Source: Halobacterium sp. KA-4 (GTDB lineage Archaea > Halobacteriota > Halobacteria > Halobacteriales > Halobacteriaceae). Taken from it: a stretch of DNA of 64,000 nt. The stretch covers positions 62,001 through 126,000 of the forward strand of contig NZ_JAJJZG010000006.1 of assembly GCF_021028995.1 (NCBI RefSeq). Reading direction: 5' to 3'. The notes under the pieces were generated by a model. It searched no databases and had not been told where the DNA came from. It saw only the letters and a list, made by a program, of their open reading frames with translations. The translations under genes were made by a program, and so were the position numbers. Position 1 is the first letter of the stretch. Each line of letters opens with the position of its first letter. Below are positions 8,156 through 17,184 of this stretch, one piece after another.

Positions 8156-8968
8156 ATGCCGACCGTCCGAGACGTCCGCCGGAACGCGGGCGACGAGCCG
8201 ATAACGATGCTGACTGCGTACGACGCGCCGACCGCCAGCGTCGTCGACGACGCGCGCGTCGACGTGATTCTCGTCGGCGACAGTATGGGCAACGCGAAGC
8301 TCGGCTACGACACCACGGTGCCCGTGACCGTCGACGAAATCGCGAGCGCGACCGGCGCGGTGTCCCGCGTCACCGAGGACGCCGTGGTCGTCGCGGACAT
8401 GCCGTTCCTGAGCTTCGGCGCGGACGAAGCCGACAGCATCGAGCACTGCGGCCGCATGCTGAAGGAGGCGAACGCCGACGCGGTGAAACTTGAATCCGGC
8501 CCGCACACGGTCGAACTCACGGACCGGCTGACGGACCTCGGGATTCCCGTGATGGCCCACCTCGGGCTGACTCCCCAGCACGTCAACCAACTCGGCGGCT
8601 ACTTCCGGCAGGGAACCGACCAGAGCGCCGCCGAACGTATTCTCGATCTCGCGCGCGAGCACGAGGATGCGGGCGCGTTCTCGCTCGTGCTCGAACACGT
8701 CCCCGCGAACGTCGCCAGCGACGTCACGGACGCCCTCGACATCCCGACCATCGGCATCGGTGCCGGCCCAGGTACAGACGGCCAGGTGCTCGTCGTGGAC
8801 GACGCAATTGGGCTCTCCGAGCGCAGTCCGCCGTTCGCCGAACGGTTCGGGGACGTCAAAACGGAGATGGAGAATGCCGTCGAGGGCTACGTCGACGCCG
8901 TCGAGTCGGGGGAGTTCCCCGCCGAGGAGCACAGTCACGTCGAGGAGGACGTCGACGACCTGTACTGA
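8156..8968 (+). CDS. panB: 3-methyl-2-oxobutanoate hydroxymethyltransferase
   Basis: 270 residues. PanB transfers a hydroxymethyl group from methylene-tetrahydrofolate (or the archaeal pterin) to 2-oxoisovalerate to make ketopantoate for CoA. Family motifs are clear: LTAYDAPTA near residue 18, VDVILVGDSMGNAKLGYDTT with the metal-binding Asp, ADMPFLSF, VKLESG, VMAHLGLTPQ, LVLEHVP with the catalytic Glu, and IGIGAGPGTDGQVLV. The length is normal and the gene appears monocistronic. Confidence 0.95.
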   Translation: MPTVRDVRRNAGDEPITMLTAYDAPTASVVDDARVDVILVGDSMGNAKLGYDTTVPVTVDEIASATGAVSRVTEDAVVVADMPFLSFGADEADSIEHCGRMLKEANADAVKLESGPHTVELTDRLTDLGIPVMAHLGLTPQHVNQLGGYFRQGTDQSAAERILDLAREHEDAGAFSLVLEHVPANVASDVTDALDIPTIGIGAGPGTDGQVLVVDDAIGLSERSPPFAERFGDVKTEMENAVEGYVDAVESGEFPAEEHSHVEEDVDDLY

Positions 8969-8977
8969 CGCCCGCGG

Positions 8978-9466
8978 TCACGCTGCCTCGGACGTCCAGC
9001 ACTGCCTGGAGAGGACGCGGCCGCCGGCGACGCCGCGGCGCTCGCGCACCAGCCGGTTCTCGTACACGAGGTACCTCGCGCGGTACTCTGTGGCGTCCGC
9101 GGGGGCCTCCGTCCCCCTCGTCGCCAACTCGATTTCGACGTCGAGCGCGACTTCGTAGCGGCCGTCCGCCTGCTGGACGTCGGACGTCCGCGCGATGGTG
9201 GCGTCCTCGTACTCCTCGTTCTCGGCGACAGCGTACGTAGTCTCGAACTGTTCGACGTACGATGCGACGCTGTCGGCGGTCAGCGACTCGGGCCTGGCGG
9301 GCAGGCCTTCGACGTCCGGGAGCGGCTGGCAGTCTGGCGGAACCGCGTCCGTCGTCGGCGAGCCCGTGGTCGTTTCGTTCGCGGGGGCCGAGTTTCCGCC
9401 GAGACAACCCGCTAACGCGCCCGATCCGAGGACCGCAGCCGTGGCGAGGACCATTCGCCGCTTCAT
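8978..9466 (-). CDS. Secreted lipoprotein of unknown function
   Basis: 162 residues. The N-terminus MKRRMVLATAAVLGSGALAG ends in a lipobox with the lipid-bearing Cys at 21, and twin arginines at 3-4 fit Tat export. A Thr/Pro-rich spacer (NETTTGSPTTDAVPPDC) follows, then a compact alpha/beta domain of about 110 residues with Cys at 37 and near the C-terminus that could form a disulfide. The family is not recognised. It converges with panB, nine bases apart. Confidence 0.75.
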   Translation of the reverse strand: MKRRMVLATAAVLGSGALAGCLGGNSAPANETTTGSPTTDAVPPDCQPLPDVEGLPARPESLTADSVASYVEQFETTYAVAENEEYEDATIARTSDVQQADGRYEVALDVEIELATRGTEAPADATEYRARYLVYENRLVRERRGVAGGRVLSRQCWTSEAA

Positions 9467-9549
9467 GACGAGGAGTACCGCGACCAGCGTAAAGTGCCTT
9501 CAGGGGGACAGACGACACCAACCGCGCGCGGCCGCCGGGACGGCGCCAG

Positions 9550-10338
9550 TCAAAGCCCTCGCTCGTCGAGGAACGACGTGACTTCGTCGTTGAACGCTTC
9601 GGGCGCTTCCAGCATCGCGAGGTGGGCGGCGTCGTCGACGGTCGTCCACGCCCCGTCTTGCACGTGTTCTGCGACGTACTCGTGGTACTGTGGGGGCGTG
9701 AGGCGGTCGTACTCGCCCGTGAGCGCGAACACGGGCGTCTCGATTTCGTCGAGGCGGTCGCGGACGTCGAAGGTGTGACAGGACAGGAAGTCGCGTTCGA
9801 CGACCTCGCGGCCGGCTTCGCGCATCGCGTCCTTCGAGAAGGCGACTTCGCGCTCGCTGGGGTCGTGGAAGAGCATGTCCTCCCGGTGGAGGAATTCGAC
9901 GGCACGGTCGAAGCCGTCGCCCTCGCCGGCCAGCCAGTCCCGGAGTTCGTCGAGCACCGAGAGTTTCGCGCCGGAGCCCGCGAGCACGACGGCGTCGGCG
10001 TCGAACGCCGCGTCGAGGACGGCGGTGAGGGCGACAGCGCCGCCGAGGCTGTTCCCAACGAGCACGCCAGCGTCCACCTCGTCGGCAACCGCACGCACGT
10101 CCTCGACGTACGCGGCGAATGTCTCGGGGCCGGGCTCGGTGTCCACGTCGTCGCTCTCGCCGTGGCCGCTGAGGTCAAGGGCGGCGACTGGGCGCTCGCT
10201 CGACAGGCGTGCGAGTTGTGCCTTCCAGACTGCGTGCGTGCCGCCGCTGCCGTGGACGCAGAGTAGCGGCGTTCCGCTGCCCCCGCGGTCCTCGATACGG
10301 TAGGCGGTCGTACGGCCGTCATGGGTGACCGTCTGCAT
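9550..10338 (-). CDS. Alpha/beta-fold hydrolase
   Basis: 262 residues. LLCVHGSGGTHAVW gives the oxyanion-hole HG motif, ALDLSGHGESD the typical strand-4 turn, LVGNSLGGAVAL the nucleophile elbow with Ser, FALTGEYDRLTPP the acid Asp, and DDAAHLAMLEAPEAFND the catalytic His. It is therefore an active serine hydrolase of the esterase/carboxylesterase type with unknown substrate. The ATG at 10338 (MQTVTHDG) is preferred over an in-frame ATG nine codons upstream. Confidence 0.87.
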   Translation of the reverse strand: MQTVTHDGRTTAYRIEDRGGSGTPLLCVHGSGGTHAVWKAQLARLSSERPVAALDLSGHGESDDVDTEPGPETFAAYVEDVRAVADEVDAGVLVGNSLGGAVALTAVLDAAFDADAVVLAGSGAKLSVLDELRDWLAGEGDGFDRAVEFLHREDMLFHDPSEREVAFSKDAMREAGREVVERDFLSCHTFDVRDRLDEIETPVFALTGEYDRLTPPQYHEYVAEHVQDGAWTTVDDAAHLAMLEAPEAFNDEVTSFLDERGL

Positions 10339-10441
10339 GATTCCGGCGAGGGCGACCAGCGCCAAAACACCTACGGAGGTGTGAACCGCAATTCTACCTG
10401 TAGTACCATCGCCGAACCGTCCCCCACCGATCGCCGGTAAG

Positions 10442-10448
10442 TTTATAA
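10442..10448 (+). promoter_or_regulatory. TATA box of the DUF7127-CDC48 operon
   Basis: The sequence tttataa, centred 33 bases before the ATG at 10478, lies in a locally AT-rich strip and is the best TATA match in the gap. It would drive both overlapping genes. Confidence 0.6.
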
Positions 10449-10477
10449 GTGTGCACGGGTAACTTTACGTTAGTTAG

Positions 10478-10729
10478 ATGAACCCGAAATCCTTCACCGA
10501 GCAACTCGACGCGCCGGCACGACGGTTCGACTACGGCGACGAAACCGTCCTCGTCGCGGACCTCGGGGTCGCCGACGATGCGGTCTCGATCGACATCGTC
10601 GACGAAACGGTCATCCTCGTCGTCGAAACCGACGACGAGCCGCACCAACACGAATTCGACGTGCCCGCGGGCACGGTCGCGAAAGCGCTTATCAACAACG
10701 GCATCGTCACCGTCGAGGTGGAACGATGA
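10478..10729 (+). CDS. Small Hsp20-like protein (DUF7127-like)
   Basis: 83 residues, beta-rich, with an alpha-crystallin-like layout: [27 protein letters not shown], then [24 protein letters not shown], where 'NGIVTV' echoes the conserved NGVLTV end of Hsp20 domains. Its stop overlaps the start of the CDC48-type ATPase by four bases (ATGA), so the two are translationally coupled. A role as adaptor or co-chaperone of the ATPase is inference from this coupling. Confidence 0.72.
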   Translation: MNPKSFTEQLDAPARRFDYGDETVLVADLGVADDAVSIDIVDETVILVVETDDEPHQHEFDVPAGTVAKALINNGIVTVEVER

Positions 10730-12999
10730 AACTCACGGTCAAGCCGCTCAAGCAGAAGGACGCAGGCCGTGGACTGGCCGCCATCGACCGCGCGGCGATG
10801 GACGAACTCGACCTCGAGAACGGCGACTACGTCGTCCTCAGCAGCGACCAGGGTCGCGCCGTCGCTCGCGTCTGGCCGGGTTACCCCGAAGACGAAGGCG
10901 AGGGCATCGTCCGCATCGACGGTCGCCTCCGCCAGGAGGCCGACGTCGGCATCGACGACAACGTCGCCGTCGAACCCGCCGACATCAAGCCCGCGACCGC
11001 CGTCACGGTCGCGCTCCCGCAGAACCTCCGCGTGCGTGGTGACATCACGCCGATGGTGCGCGACCGCCTGAGCGGCCGCCCCGTCACCACCGGACAGACC
11101 ATCCCCATCTCCTTCGGTTTCGGTGGGATGAGCACGGTCTCCGGGCAACAGATTCCCGTCAAAATCGCTGACACGGACCCCGACGGCACGGTCGTCGTGA
11201 GCAACGACACCGAGATTCAGGTCTCCGAGCAGCCCGCCGAGGAAATCGCCGCGGGCGCTCCGGCCGGCGAAGGCGGCGACAGCACCCCGAACGTCGCCTA
11301 CGAGGACATCGGTGGCCTCGACCGCGAACTCGAACAGGTCCGCGAGATGATCGAACTACCGATGCGCCACCCCGAGCTGTTCCAGCAACTCGGCATCGAG
11401 CCGCCGAAAGGCGTGCTCCTCCACGGGCCGCCAGGTACCGGGAAGACGCTCATCGCGAAGGCCGTCGCCAACGAAATCGACGCGCACTTCCAGACCATCT
11501 CCGGCCCCGAAATCATGTCGAAGTACTACGGGGAGAGCGAGGAGAAGCTCCGCGAAGTCTTCGACGAGGCCGAGGAGAACGCCCCCGCTATCGTCTTCAT
11601 CGACGAGATCGACTCCATCGCGCCCAAGCGCGGCGAGACGCAGGGTGACGTCGAGCGCCGCGTCGTCGCCCAGCTGCTGAGCCTCATGGACGGGCTCGAA
11701 GAGCGCGGCGACGTCACGGTCATCGCGGCGACCAACCGTGTCGACGCCATCGACCCCGCACTCCGCCGCGGCGGCCGCTTCGACCGCGAAATCGAAATTG
11801 GCGTCCCGGACAAGGAGGGCCGCAAGGAGATTCTCCAGGTCCACACGCGCGGCATGCCCCTCGCCGAGGAGATCGACATCGACGCGTTCGCCGAATCCAC
11901 GCACGGCTTCGTCGGCGCGGACATCGAGAGCCTCGCGAAGGAAGCTGCGATGAACGCGCTCCGGCGCGTCCGTCCGGAAATCGACCTCGAAGCCGACGAA
12001 ATCGACGCCGAACTCCTCGAATCCATCCAGGTCACCGAGGACGACTTCAAGGCCGCGCTGAAGGGCATCGAACCCTCCGCGCTCCGCGAAGTGTTCGTCG
12101 AAGTCCCGGACGTTACCTGGGACCAGGTCGGCGGCCTCGAAGACACCAAAGAACGCCTCCGCGAGACCATCCAGTGGCCGCTCGACTACCCCGAGGTCTT
12201 CGAGTCCATGGACCTCCAGTCCGCGAAGGGCGTCCTGCTGTACGGCCCGCCGGGCACCGGGAAGACGCTGCTCGCGAAGGCAGTCGCCAACGAGGCCAAC
12301 TCGAACTTCATCTCCGTGAAGGGGCCCGAACTCCTCAACAAGTACGTCGGGGAGTCGGAGAAGGGCGTCCGCGAGGTCTTCGAGAAGGCACGCGCGAACG
12401 CCCCCACGGTGGTGTTCTTCGACGAGATCGACTCCATCGCCGGCGAACGTGGCTCCAACATGGGCGACTCCGGGGTCGGCGAACGCGTCGTCAGCCAGCT
12501 CCTCACGGAACTGGATGGCATCGAGGAACTGGAGGACGTGGTCGTCGTCGCGACGACGAACCGCCCCGACCTCATCGACAGCGCGCTGCTCCGTCCGGGC
12601 CGCCTGGACCGCCACGTCCACGTTCCCGTCCCGGACGAGGACGCACGCCGCGCCATCCTCGAAGTCCACACGCGGAACAAGCCGCTGGCCGACGACGTCG
12701 ACCTCGACTACCTCGCCAGCGAGACCGGGAACTTCGTCGGCGCGGACATCGAAGCGCTCGTCCGCGAAGCCACGATGAACGCCACCCGGGAGTTCATCAA
12801 CTCCGTCGACCCCGAGGAAGCCATCGAATCCGTCGGTAACGTCCGCATCACCGCCGAGCACTTCGAGGAAGCGCTCTCGGACATCACGCCGAGCGTCGAC
12901 GAAGACGTCCGCGAGCAGTACGAAGAACTCGAAGGAAAATTCGAGAAGGCAGCCACCCCCGAGGAAGAAGAACCCACGACCCCCGGGGCGTTCCAATAG
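10726..12999 (+). CDS. cdcH: CDC48/VCP-type AAA+ ATPase
   Basis: 757 residues with the full CDC48 plan: an N-terminal double-psi barrel domain ([19 protein letters not shown] and on), then two AAA modules. Each has Walker A (GPPGTGKT, near residues 234 and 508), Walker B (FIDEIDS / FFDEIDS), sensor ATNR/TTNR, and arginine fingers ([19 protein letters not shown]). It should form a hexamer that unfolds ubiquitin-like (SAMP) or tagged proteins, possibly feeding the proteasome. The symbol cdcH is the Halobacterium name for this gene. The upstream Hsp20-like gene overlaps it by four bases. Confidence 0.95.
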   Translation: MKLTVKPLKQKDAGRGLAAIDRAAMDELDLENGDYVVLSSDQGRAVARVWPGYPEDEGEGIVRIDGRLRQEADVGIDDNVAVEPADIKPATAVTVALPQNLRVRGDITPMVRDRLSGRPVTTGQTIPISFGFGGMSTVSGQQIPVKIADTDPDGTVVVSNDTEIQVSEQPAEEIAAGAPAGEGGDSTPNVAYEDIGGLDRELEQVREMIELPMRHPELFQQLGIEPPKGVLLHGPPGTGKTLIAKAVANEIDAHFQTISGPEIMSKYYGESEEKLREVFDEAEENAPAIVFIDEIDSIAPKRGETQGDVERRVVAQLLSLMDGLEERGDVTVIAATNRVDAIDPALRRGGRFDREIEIGVPDKEGRKEILQVHTRGMPLAEEIDIDAFAESTHGFVGADIESLAKEAAMNALRRVRPEIDLEADEIDAELLESIQVTEDDFKAALKGIEPSALREVFVEVPDVTWDQVGGLEDTKERLRETIQWPLDYPEVFESMDLQSAKGVLLYGPPGTGKTLLAKAVANEANSNFISVKGPELLNKYVGESEKGVREVFEKARANAPTVVFFDEIDSIAGERGSNMGDSGVGERVVSQLLTELDGIEELEDVVVVATTNRPDLIDSALLRPGRLDRHVHVPVPDEDARRAILEVHTRNKPLADDVDLDYLASETGNFVGADIEALVREATMNATREFINSVDPEEAIESVGNVRITAEHFEEALSDITPSVDEDVREQYEELEGKFEKAATPEEEEPTTPGAFQ

Positions 13000-13003
13000 T
13001 ACC

Positions 13004-13084
13004 TTTTTGCAGCGCTCGGCGCGCGAAGCGCGCCACCGCTTGCAAAAATCTACGCTAAAAAAGCCCGCTCGCCGTAGCGAGCGG
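13004..13084. terminator. Nested inverted repeats downstream of the CDC48-type gene
   Basis: TTTTTGCA (13004-13011) and TGCAAAAA (13041-13048) enclose a second perfect repeat GGCGCGC-GAA-GCGCGCC (13018-13034), so the segment can form one long imperfect hairpin. A third hairpin, CCGCTCGC-CGTA-GCGAGCGG, follows at 13065-13084 just after an A6 run. The leading T5 run right after the stop codon suits archaeal termination, and the symmetry would serve both strands. Confidence 0.5.
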
Positions 13085-13212
13085 TGAAACGCGCAGCTCT
13101 GCCGCGCGTATGCTGCTGACTTACCCACTCCTTTGCTGTTCACCCCGCTTGAGCAGCCGCGACGCTATTCTCGATAGAATACAGTTTCGGCGCTAAGCCC
13201 GGCGAGCCGCTG

Positions 13213-14055
13213 TTAGTCCAGTTTCTCGGCGGCGTCCTTCTCGACGAGTGGCTTCGCGTTCTCCTCGGGGAGCGTCACGATGTCCTCGGCTTCGAGCGTG
13301 TACGGGCGTTCGTCCACGCCGAAAATCTCGCCGACGTCGTCGGTCACGCGCACCTTCGTCCGGGTCACGTCCTCGTCGGACTCCGTGTCCTCGACTGCCT
13401 CCTCGTCGTCGGCGACGCGTTGGAGGTTTTCGGCGATGGCTTCGGGTGGCTCCGGTTCGGCAGGCACGCGGTCTGATTCGGGTAAGTCCTCGCCAGCGTC
13501 CGGCTCGGGGGCTGGCTCCGCGTCCGCGTCGTCGAGTCCCCCACCCATCGCGGCCGCCGCAGACGAATCCTCGGCGGATTCGGGCGTCCGGTCTGTCGGC
13601 GTCTGGTCGGCGGCGTCGCCGAGCGGTCCCGTTTCGGAGCTCTCCGACTCGGTGCTCGTCGGTTCGGCGTCACCGGAGATGACGTCGAGCACGTGATTCT
13701 TGTTGGACTCGATACGCTCGACGAGGTCGCCGTACAGGGCGCGCTCCTCGTCGGTAAGCCCTTCTGCGTCGTCGGGCATCCCCGCAGCCGCGAGGCTCGC
13801 CTGCTTGACGAGCTTGCCCATGCGGCGCTCGTAGATGGCTTCCGCGACCTGCTCGGCAGTCTCGACCTTGTCCGTGAGCTCCTGGACCTCGGGGTCGCCG
13901 AACGGGTCGTCGGCCGCGCTCGCGGCGGCCTCCCGGCGGTCCTTGAGCTCCGCGATGTACTCCGCGACGTCGGCGTAGAACGAGTCCCGAAGCTCCTGGA
14001 GGCCGTCGGTCGCGCGCTCCCGAGTCTGGGCCGCCCGTAAGTCTTCGAGGTTCAT
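13213..14055 (-). CDS. GINS replication complex subunit (Gins51/Gins15-like)
   Basis: 280 residues. The N-terminal ~120 residues form the helical GINS A domain (MNLEDLRAAQTRERATDGLQ, then AEYIAELKDRREAAA). A long Asp/Glu/Ser/Pro-rich linker covers ~125-220. The C-terminal ~50 residues (KVRVTDDVGEIFGVDERPYT, then LEAEDIVTLPEENAKPLVEK) are the small B domain. GINS joins MCM and GAN/Cdc45-like protein in the replicative helicase. It overlaps the 3' end of priS by four bases, an arrangement typical of haloarchaea. Confidence 0.88.
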   Translation of the reverse strand: MNLEDLRAAQTRERATDGLQELRDSFYADVAEYIAELKDRREAAASAADDPFGDPEVQELTDKVETAEQVAEAIYERRMGKLVKQASLAAAGMPDDAEGLTDEERALYGDLVERIESNKNHVLDVISGDAEPTSTESESSETGPLGDAADQTPTDRTPESAEDSSAAAAMGGGLDDADAEPAPEPDAGEDLPESDRVPAEPEPPEAIAENLQRVADDEEAVEDTESDEDVTRTKVRVTDDVGEIFGVDERPYTLEAEDIVTLPEENAKPLVEKDAAEKLD

Positions 14056-15227
14056 TGCTTGGCTTTCTCCGCGGTGCCGCGGGCCATCAGGAAGACGCCC
14101 GCGTACTCTGGGACCGAGACGACGCCCGGTCGCACCGTAAGCGTTTCCCCGAGCAGTTCCAGCGTGCGCTCCTCCTGGACGTCGACGGTGATATCGTGGC
14201 CGACGAACGTCTCCGGGACGGCGTCCACCAGCGGGTCGAAGTCGTCCAGTTGCTCCCGTGTGAGCCGCTGGACCTCCAGGCCGCTCCCACCGTGCAGCGT
14301 CCCGGGCAGCCGAATCAGGCGATTCGTGTCCGTCGTCACGGGCTCGTCGATGGGCGCGTTCTCCGCCTCGACGGTCTCCGCGACGTACTTTCGCGCAACC
14401 TTCAGGAATGCCGGATGCACGTCGACGTTTCCCGCGCGCACCGCCTCGGTGTTATTCGCGACGGCGTTGTAGATAGCGCGCGCGGACTTCTCGCCGACGC
14501 CCTCCATTCCGGAGAGGTACTCGACGGCGTCGTCCTCGCCGCGCTCCAGTAGGTCGTCGGCGAACTCGCCGAGGCGCTCGGTGACCCGACGCCCCCAACC
14601 GCCGTCAGCGGGGAGCACGCGCTTGTTCGTCGGATTCTTCAATCCGAGTCCTTCGACGGTCTCCTCGCGCACGAGCGAGTCGAGTTCGAGTTCGTTCCCG
14701 CGCACGTAGTCCACGATTTCCCGGCGCTGCTCGCGTTCAAGGTCGTGAACGCCCTCGTCACGAACGTGTACGTGGTATCCCCGGCCGCCGGAAAACGTCA
14801 CCGTGAGGTCCTCGAAGCCGAAGTCGCGTTCGAGGAAATCCAACAGTCGGTAGAGCGCGTCCTTACACTTCGCGAGCATCTGCGCGTACGTGTCCTCGCC
14901 GAGCGTCACGCTCGGCAAGTGGTCGGCGTCCAGGTCGAAGACCAAATCGGACCCCAGCCAGTTCTTCTGCTCCATCGTCGACGCACCCGGCGTCTCGTAG
15001 AACCCCGCCGAGAAGTAGACGTGGCGGGGTCGCTCCCGTTCGAGGAACGCCGACGTGTTCCCCAAATCGAGCGTGGACTTGTGCCGAACCATCGTCGTGT
15101 CCGGCCCCGACGTCCACGGAATGTACCCCCACTCGCGGTCGTCGGCACGCGGCGGGAGCTGTACCTCCGAGCGGCGATAGAAGTCGCCGAAGCGCCCCCG
15201 GAGATACGCGCGGGTCCGTTCCTCCAT
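14052..15227 (-). CDS. priS: DNA primase small (catalytic) subunit
   Basis: 391 residues. PriS makes RNA/DNA primers together with PriL. Visible: the catalytic acidic triad in DLVFDLDAD (Asp98, Asp100), upstream PRHVYFSAGFYETPGAS, VTFSGGRGYHVHVRDEGV with the nucleotide-binding SGRGxHxH signature, and DTNRLIRLPGTLHGGSGLEV in the C-terminal half. The length is in the family range. It lies immediately upstream of and overlaps the GINS gene, so both replication proteins come from one mRNA. Confidence 0.95.
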   Translation of the reverse strand: MEERTRAYLRGRFGDFYRRSEVQLPPRADDREWGYIPWTSGPDTTMVRHKSTLDLGNTSAFLERERPRHVYFSAGFYETPGASTMEQKNWLGSDLVFDLDADHLPSVTLGEDTYAQMLAKCKDALYRLLDFLERDFGFEDLTVTFSGGRGYHVHVRDEGVHDLEREQRREIVDYVRGNELELDSLVREETVEGLGLKNPTNKRVLPADGGWGRRVTERLGEFADDLLERGEDDAVEYLSGMEGVGEKSARAIYNAVANNTEAVRAGNVDVHPAFLKVARKYVAETVEAENAPIDEPVTTDTNRLIRLPGTLHGGSGLEVQRLTREQLDDFDPLVDAVPETFVGHDITVDVQEERTLELLGETLTVRPGVVSVPEYAGVFLMARGTAEKAKQ

Positions 15228-15393
15228 AGCGGGAAACGCGTACGCCGACCGCGGGTAAATGCGTGTCGTCTCTCTCGTCTGTGTGATGATGCAGGACGTA
15301 GAGCGGACGTTATTTTCGACGCCCGAAAAGCCCCGACGTCGCTGTCGAAGCGGTAGCTACGCGAAAAGCGGGCTACACAGTCAGACGCGAGAA

Positions 15394-15873
15394 CTACCGT
15401 CCACGCAGCAGTTCAGAAATCCGATCCCGGATGCGGGCGCGGTCGCCGAGGCGGAGGTAGTAGGCACCCTCGCCGTCCTCGTAGTAGTTCGAGATGTCGC
15501 GTTCGACGCTGAAGCCGAGGTGTTCGTAGAACGAGACCGCGCTCTCGTTGCTCTGCCGGGCGTGACACGAGGCTTTCCCGGCGTCCTCCGTGACGCGCGC
15601 GACGAGTCGTTCGCCGTAGCCTTCGCCGCGGTACTCGGGGGCGACCGCGAGAAACAAGATATAGCCGTCCGAGCGCGCCGCCGCGAAGCCAACCATGTCG
15701 TCGCCGTCGAGGAAACAGTAGACCGTCGAGCGACGGTAGGCGTTCGCGAAGAACCCGCGTCGCTGCTTGAGGAGGCCTTCGTCCTCCCGGATGCGCTCTT
15801 TGAGGTCCCACGCTTCGTCGAGGTGCTGGTCGCGCCCCGGTGGAACCACGCGCTTGTCGACTGTGACGCTCAC
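15394..15873 (-). CDS. GNAT-family N-acetyltransferase
   Basis: 159 residues from a GTG start at 15873 (VSVTVDKRVV). The acetyl-CoA site is the 'LFLAVAPEYRGEGYGERL' strand-helix, followed by ARQSNESAVSFYEHLGFSVE, the usual C-terminal GNAT signature. It may be RimI-like or act on small molecules; this cannot be told apart here. The frame continues upstream, but those residues lie in the promoter region before a GTG that fits better. Confidence 0.8.
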   Translation of the reverse strand: MSVTVDKRVVPPGRDQHLDEAWDLKERIREDEGLLKQRRGFFANAYRRSTVYCFLDGDDMVGFAAARSDGYILFLAVAPEYRGEGYGERLVARVTEDAGKASCHARQSNESAVSFYEHLGFSVERDISNYYEDGEGAYYLRLGDRARIRDRISELLRGR

Positions 15874-15960
15874 TGAGAGGGGGTAGCAGGCCAGCGAATA
15901 TAATTCCACCGTCGGCGGACGCCGAAACCCTTTCACGCGTCGTCGGCGTCTCCGCGAACG

Positions 15961-16725
15961 ATGCTAGGCGGTAGCCGCCCCGACGGCGAGGCGATGCAGC
16001 GCGCCAGCGAGTCCGCGTACGACCGCGTCCGCGAGGCTGCGCTCACGGGCGTCACGGTGGTCGTACCGCTGCTCGTGACGCTGTACGTGCTCTCTATCGC
16101 CGTCGGCGTCGTCGACGACCTCCTCGAGCCGCTCGCACAGGTGCTGAACAGCACGAACGTCGCGCCGAACGCCTCCGAGATGATCGTCGACCTCGTCGGT
16201 GTGTTCGTGGTGGTCGCAATCACGGTTCTCGTCGGGTTCGCGGCGTCGTTCCGATCCGGAGAGCGCGTGCTCGCGTACTTCGACGCGGCGCTGGAACGCA
16301 TCCCGGGCGTAGGTGCCGTCTACAAGAGCTTCCGGCAGATGGGCGACGTGATGGTCGACGGCGAAGCGGACAACTTCCAGTCCGTGAAACTCGTGGAGTT
16401 CCCCCATCAGGACGCGTACACGCTCGGATTCCTGACGACAGAGACGCCGAGCGCCATCGAGGACGCCGCCGGCCACGAGGAGATGCTGACGCTGTTCCTG
16501 CCGCTCGCGCCGAACCCCGTGATGGGCGGCCACCTCACGCACGTCCCGGCCGAGCGCGTGATGGACGTCGACATGAGCGTCGAGGAGGGGATGCGCGCGG
16601 TCGTGACGATGGGCGTCGCGGTGTCCTCCGAGGCAGGCGCGACCGAGGGGCTCTCACGGGAGCGCCTCGAACGGCTGACTGGCGAGGAAATCGCGCCGAC
16701 GCAGACGCCGGAGGACGGCGAATGA
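15961..16725 (+). CDS. DUF502 membrane protein
   Basis: 254 residues. Two N-terminal membrane segments (around 20-50 and 70-95) precede a soluble domain with RIPGVGAVYKSFRQMGDV-type sequence, VKLVEFPHQDAYTLGFLTTE and a conserved LPLAPNPVMGGHLTHVPAERVMDVDMSVEEGM-like run. This matches DUF502. Function is unknown. Its stop overlaps the archease start by four bases (ATGA), so it heads a coupled pair. Confidence 0.85.
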   Translation: MLGGSRPDGEAMQRASESAYDRVREAALTGVTVVVPLLVTLYVLSIAVGVVDDLLEPLAQVLNSTNVAPNASEMIVDLVGVFVVVAITVLVGFAASFRSGERVLAYFDAALERIPGVGAVYKSFRQMGDVMVDGEADNFQSVKLVEFPHQDAYTLGFLTTETPSAIEDAAGHEEMLTLFLPLAPNPVMGGHLTHVPAERVMDVDMSVEEGMRAVVTMGVAVSSEAGATEGLSRERLERLTGEEIAPTQTPEDGE

Positions 16726-17138
16726 GCTACGAGCTCAGAGAACACACCGCCGACGTCGCCGTCGAAGCGACCGCGGACAGCCTCGGTAACGTGTTCGCGG
16801 CGGTCGCCGAGGGCATGGCGGCGGCGATGACCGAGGAGACGCCGGACACGGGGAGCCGGTTCACGTTCGAGGAGCGCGCCGAGAACCGTGAGGCGCTGTT
16901 GTTCGACTACCTCGACCGCCTCATCTACGAGCGCGACGTGCGCAACGTCCTCCCGGTCGACCACGACGCCACGGTCAGCAAGGAAGGCGGTGAGTGGGTC
17001 GTGGAGGCGAGTGCACTCGGCGTCCCGCTGAACGAGGTCCACGCCCGCGACCTCAAAGCCGTCACGTACTCCGAGATGGACCTCTCCGAGCGCGAGGAAG
17101 CAGGCGGGTGGCACGCGTACGTCGTCTTCGACGTTTAA
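16722..17138 (+). CDS. Archease
   Basis: 138 residues beginning MSYELREHTADVAVEATADS, the diagnostic archease start with His8 and Asp11 as metal ligands, and ending WHAYVVFDV. DYLDRLIYERDV and KAVTYSEM also fit. Archease accelerates and broadens RtcB, the tRNA-splicing and RNA-repair ligase, which is encoded 1.1 kb downstream on the same strand with only a DoxX gene between. Confidence 0.93.
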   Translation: MSYELREHTADVAVEATADSLGNVFAAVAEGMAAAMTEETPDTGSRFTFEERAENREALLFDYLDRLIYERDVRNVLPVDHDATVSKEGGEWVVEASALGVPLNEVHARDLKAVTYSEMDLSEREEAGGWHAYVVFDV

Positions 17139-17184
17139 TCCGGACTGGCCGACCTTTTTGCGTTCGCGACGCGTTGGCGACCGT

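Noticed and set aside
13213-15227. Long antisense open frames over the GINS and priS genes
   Set aside because: High-GC genomes give long antisense frames; these have Arg/Pro/Ser-rich products and no motifs.
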